Shown here piece by piece: positions 61,992-64,000 of a stretch of 64,000 bases of DNA (position 1 is its first letter; each line of letters opens with the position of its first letter). Position numbers and translations under genes: made by a program. The notes beneath the pieces were generated by a model that searched no databases, was not told where the DNA came from, and saw only the letters and a list, made by a program, of their open reading frames with translations. Source of the DNA: Vespa crabro (taxonomy: Eukaryota > Arthropoda > Insecta > Hymenoptera > Vespidae); the NCBI RefSeq assembly GCF_910589235.1, contig NC_060955.1, positions 1,230,001-1,294,000 of the forward strand, read 5' to 3'.

Positions 61992-62030
<39 letters not shown>
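61935..62030. repeat. (CTT)n tract and 33-base A homopolymer
   Basis: CTT units at 61935-61965 and an uninterrupted A run at 61998-62030. Confidence 0.9.
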
Positions 62031-62032
<2 letters not shown>

Positions 62033-62154
62033 AACAGATAAATCAGGGGGGTGGGGATTAACGTAGCCAAAAATGTTAAAACAATTTACGAAAACCATAC
62101 GAAAACATATGTTCGTCAGTTAGGTATTATATCAAGTTCAACCCTTTCTTCTTA

Positions 62155-62187
62155 GGGGGTGTTGTTGGGAGGGGGGTAGGAGGGGGG
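62155..62187 (+). other. Potential G-quadruplex motif
   Basis: G runs of 5, 3, 6 and 6 with loops of 7, 1 and 5 on the plus strand, upstream of the gene. G-rich stretches also occur at 61850-61865, 62046-62056 and 62313-62326. Confidence 0.65.
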
Positions 62188-62920
62188 CTCGATAGCACGA
62201 CACCCTCATACTCTCTGTAGTCGCAGTGAACTATGCTTCGAGGGTCTGTCTATTGTTTGTACGATCGACGCTTGGCCGATGAAGTGGATGGTGATAGGAG
62301 AGTGGTTATAGTGGGGGGGAAGGGGGTTGAAGAAGTGTCAATGGCATTCTCTCTCTCTCCATCTCCCTCTTCCTCCCTCTCCCTCTCTCTCTCTATCTAT
62401 CTCTATTTATTTATTTATCTATCTCTCAGATATTTATAATAAATTGTATTAGCATGTCTAATCCGTATATTGAATCGTTTCGTTTTTTTAATGATTTTAA
62501 ATAATTATAAAATATTTAAATCTGCTAATTGATCATTGGATTTAATCGATGTTTAGTTTAAATAATTTCTTTTCTTTTCTCTTTTTTGTTTTTTTATTTT
62601 TCTTTTTTTTTGCTGTTATCACTGTCGTCGAGAATTAATCGATCATATAAAAACAGATTAACGATTGTACCCGGTGATAATTCGTAATTTTTAATTACTT
62701 TCAAACGTAATTATTTTAATGATTGAATATAAAACGACGATCTCAAATCGTATTATAAAGAAGAATTCGATCGATCGGATCATAAGGATGGCCTTGATCG
62801 AGTCAATCCATCGTTTTTTATTGATCGTTTAACATCTAACTGTCAATTACTATCGTAATGTCAATTTAAACTATCAAGAGGAAAGGAAGAAGTTAAGAGA
62901 GGGGACGAGGGTGATGCTAA

Positions 62921-62966
62921 TGTTGGTGGTGGGGGTGGGGATGGGGATGGTGATGGTGATGGTTGG
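62921..62966. repeat. GGT/GGGGAT-type G-rich repeat
   Basis: TGG, GGGGAT and GGTGAT units. Confidence 0.8.
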
Positions 62967-63091
62967 AAATATTGAAAATCGTAGCTAAATTCACGGTAGT
63001 TTATCTAAGACAAGAAAGAAGAGATACTTTTGCAAAGGGGATGATGTTCGTTTTGGTAACAAGAGAGAACGAGAAAGAGATAGAGAAAGAG

Positions 63092-63094
<3 letters not shown>

Positions 63095-63139
<45 letters not shown>
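63095..63139. repeat. (GA)n microsatellite
   Basis: Perfect GA run of about 45 bases. Confidence 0.95.
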
Positions 63140-63142
<3 letters not shown>

Positions 63143-63718
63143 GAGAGAAGACATTTCAGTTTAAGATGTTAAGTATATTATTCAAAGATTTCTCGAACGT
63201 AAGAACGCGCGAGGCCCGGGGAAGCTTACGCGAGGATTTTCGTTCAAGTTATGTTCCTCGAACTTTCCTCGTTAAACGTTCTAACGAATAACTGTTCTTT
63301 TCCTTTGGACAAAACGAAATAACAATTTGATGATCTTTCAGCAAGACTTATTAACTTTTTCTTGTTTCGTTTTTTTTCTTTTTCTTTTTTTTCTTTTTTT
63401 TTTTTTTTTTTCAAAGGAAAACAGAACAAGAAAAAGAAAATAAATAAATAAACGACGAGTTAAAAGAGAACACATCGTACACGATATAATAATAATTATC
63501 TTATCTTATATGTGATATTTAGAAGATAAAAAAAAGAATCTTTCGAAATGAAAATATTTGTTCAATTGTTCCCTTTTATATTTATTATTTTATATTTTAT
63601 ATTAATTAAAATTATATATATTTTATAAAAGTAAATGAAAATGTAAATGTAATGATGTAAATGTTTTTCAATTTGGGATTTGCGTCATCATACATTTACT
63701 TATTGAATTCTTCTTCTT

Positions 63719-63749
<31 letters not shown>

Positions 63750-64000
63750 ATAAATACCGCTCAAATAGGGTTTTTTTATTTTAAACATAAACATTTGAAA
63801 AAATACACTCATCCGAATAATAAATAATTAATAGACATTATTTATATCGAAATAACGATTAATTTCTATTTTAGAAGGAGACATATACTTGAATGAATTA
63901 GGAATATATCCGTGCATAAAGATCGCCTAATTTTTACAAAAAAAAAAAAAAAAAAAAAAAAGAACAAAAAGAAAAAAAAGAATAAAGAAGAAAAAAAAAA

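Larger units (their letters stand above)
57212..64000. other. 5' flank of the gene: possible untranslated exon, promoter and intergenic DNA
   Basis: No coding exon was recognised. A CT tract (GA on the gene strand) lies 64 bases upstream of the ATG. Further out are GA tracts, a GTTCC array, AAATA/GAAAT pentamers, G-rich tracts at 61850-62326, and repeat-poor stretches at about 57590-57710, 58420-58840, 59540-59760 and 62640-62880. No TATA box or transcription start can be assigned with confidence. Confidence 0.6.

Noticed and set aside
1..64000. Transposase, reverse transcriptase or viral remnants
   Set aside because: No translated frame on either strand shows catalytic motifs or terminal repeats of a mobile element.

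Overview
The window looks like insect nuclear DNA, most likely from an aculeate hymenopteran (bee, wasp or ant). It is AT-rich and packed with simple repeats: (GA)n/(CT)n, (AT)n, long A and T homopolymers and several tetranucleotide arrays. It contains short coding exons split by spliceosomal introns of 0.8 to 19 kb. The order-level placement is an inference from base composition, repeat style and the protein. No species can be named from the sequence alone.

One gene can be supported. It lies on the minus strand and occupies nearly the whole window, from an ATG at 57211 leftwards to at least 2856. Nine coding exons were rebuilt by hand from splice sites and reading-frame phase: 57152-57211, 56193-56318, 38034-38086, 35545-35644, 15672-16076, 7781-7922, 6840-6972, 3797-3899 and 2856-2954. 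They join in frame without a stop into 407 codons. The product begins with a signal peptide split over exons 1 and 2, followed by an acidic linker. Then come a thrombospondin type-1 (TSP1) repeat, an ADAMTS-type cysteine-rich domain carrying a roughly 60-residue Gln/His-rich insertion, two more complete TSP1 repeats and the start of a fourth. There is no metalloprotease domain. This is the layout of an ADAMTS-like (ADAMTSL/punctin/papilin-group) secreted matrix protein. The 3' end of the gene lies beyond the left edge.

The most notable gene feature is that the spacer domain, which follows the cysteine-rich domain in vertebrate ADAMTSL proteins, is absent. The last cysteine of that domain and the start of the next TSP1 repeat sit in the same exon, only a few residues apart, so splicing cannot restore a spacer there.

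Layout: 1-2855 partial intron 9; 2856-7922 exons 9 to 6; 7923-15671 intron 5; 15672-16076 exon 5; 16077-35544 intron 4 (19.5 kb); 35545-38086 exons 4 and 3; 38087-56192 intron 2 (18.1 kb); 56193-57211 exons 2 and 1; 57212-64000 upstream flank. Introns and flank are mostly microsatellites separated by unique AT-rich DNA. I found no second gene, RNA gene, transposon, CRISPR array or prokaryotic system. Almost all longer open frames elsewhere are translations of simple repeats. The non-coding observations with most substance are closely spaced inverted (GA)n/(CT)n pairs that could form long hairpins, G-quadruplex motifs (one 37 bases past a splice donor), an acceptor/donor junction on the opposite strand, and a few repeat-poor islands.
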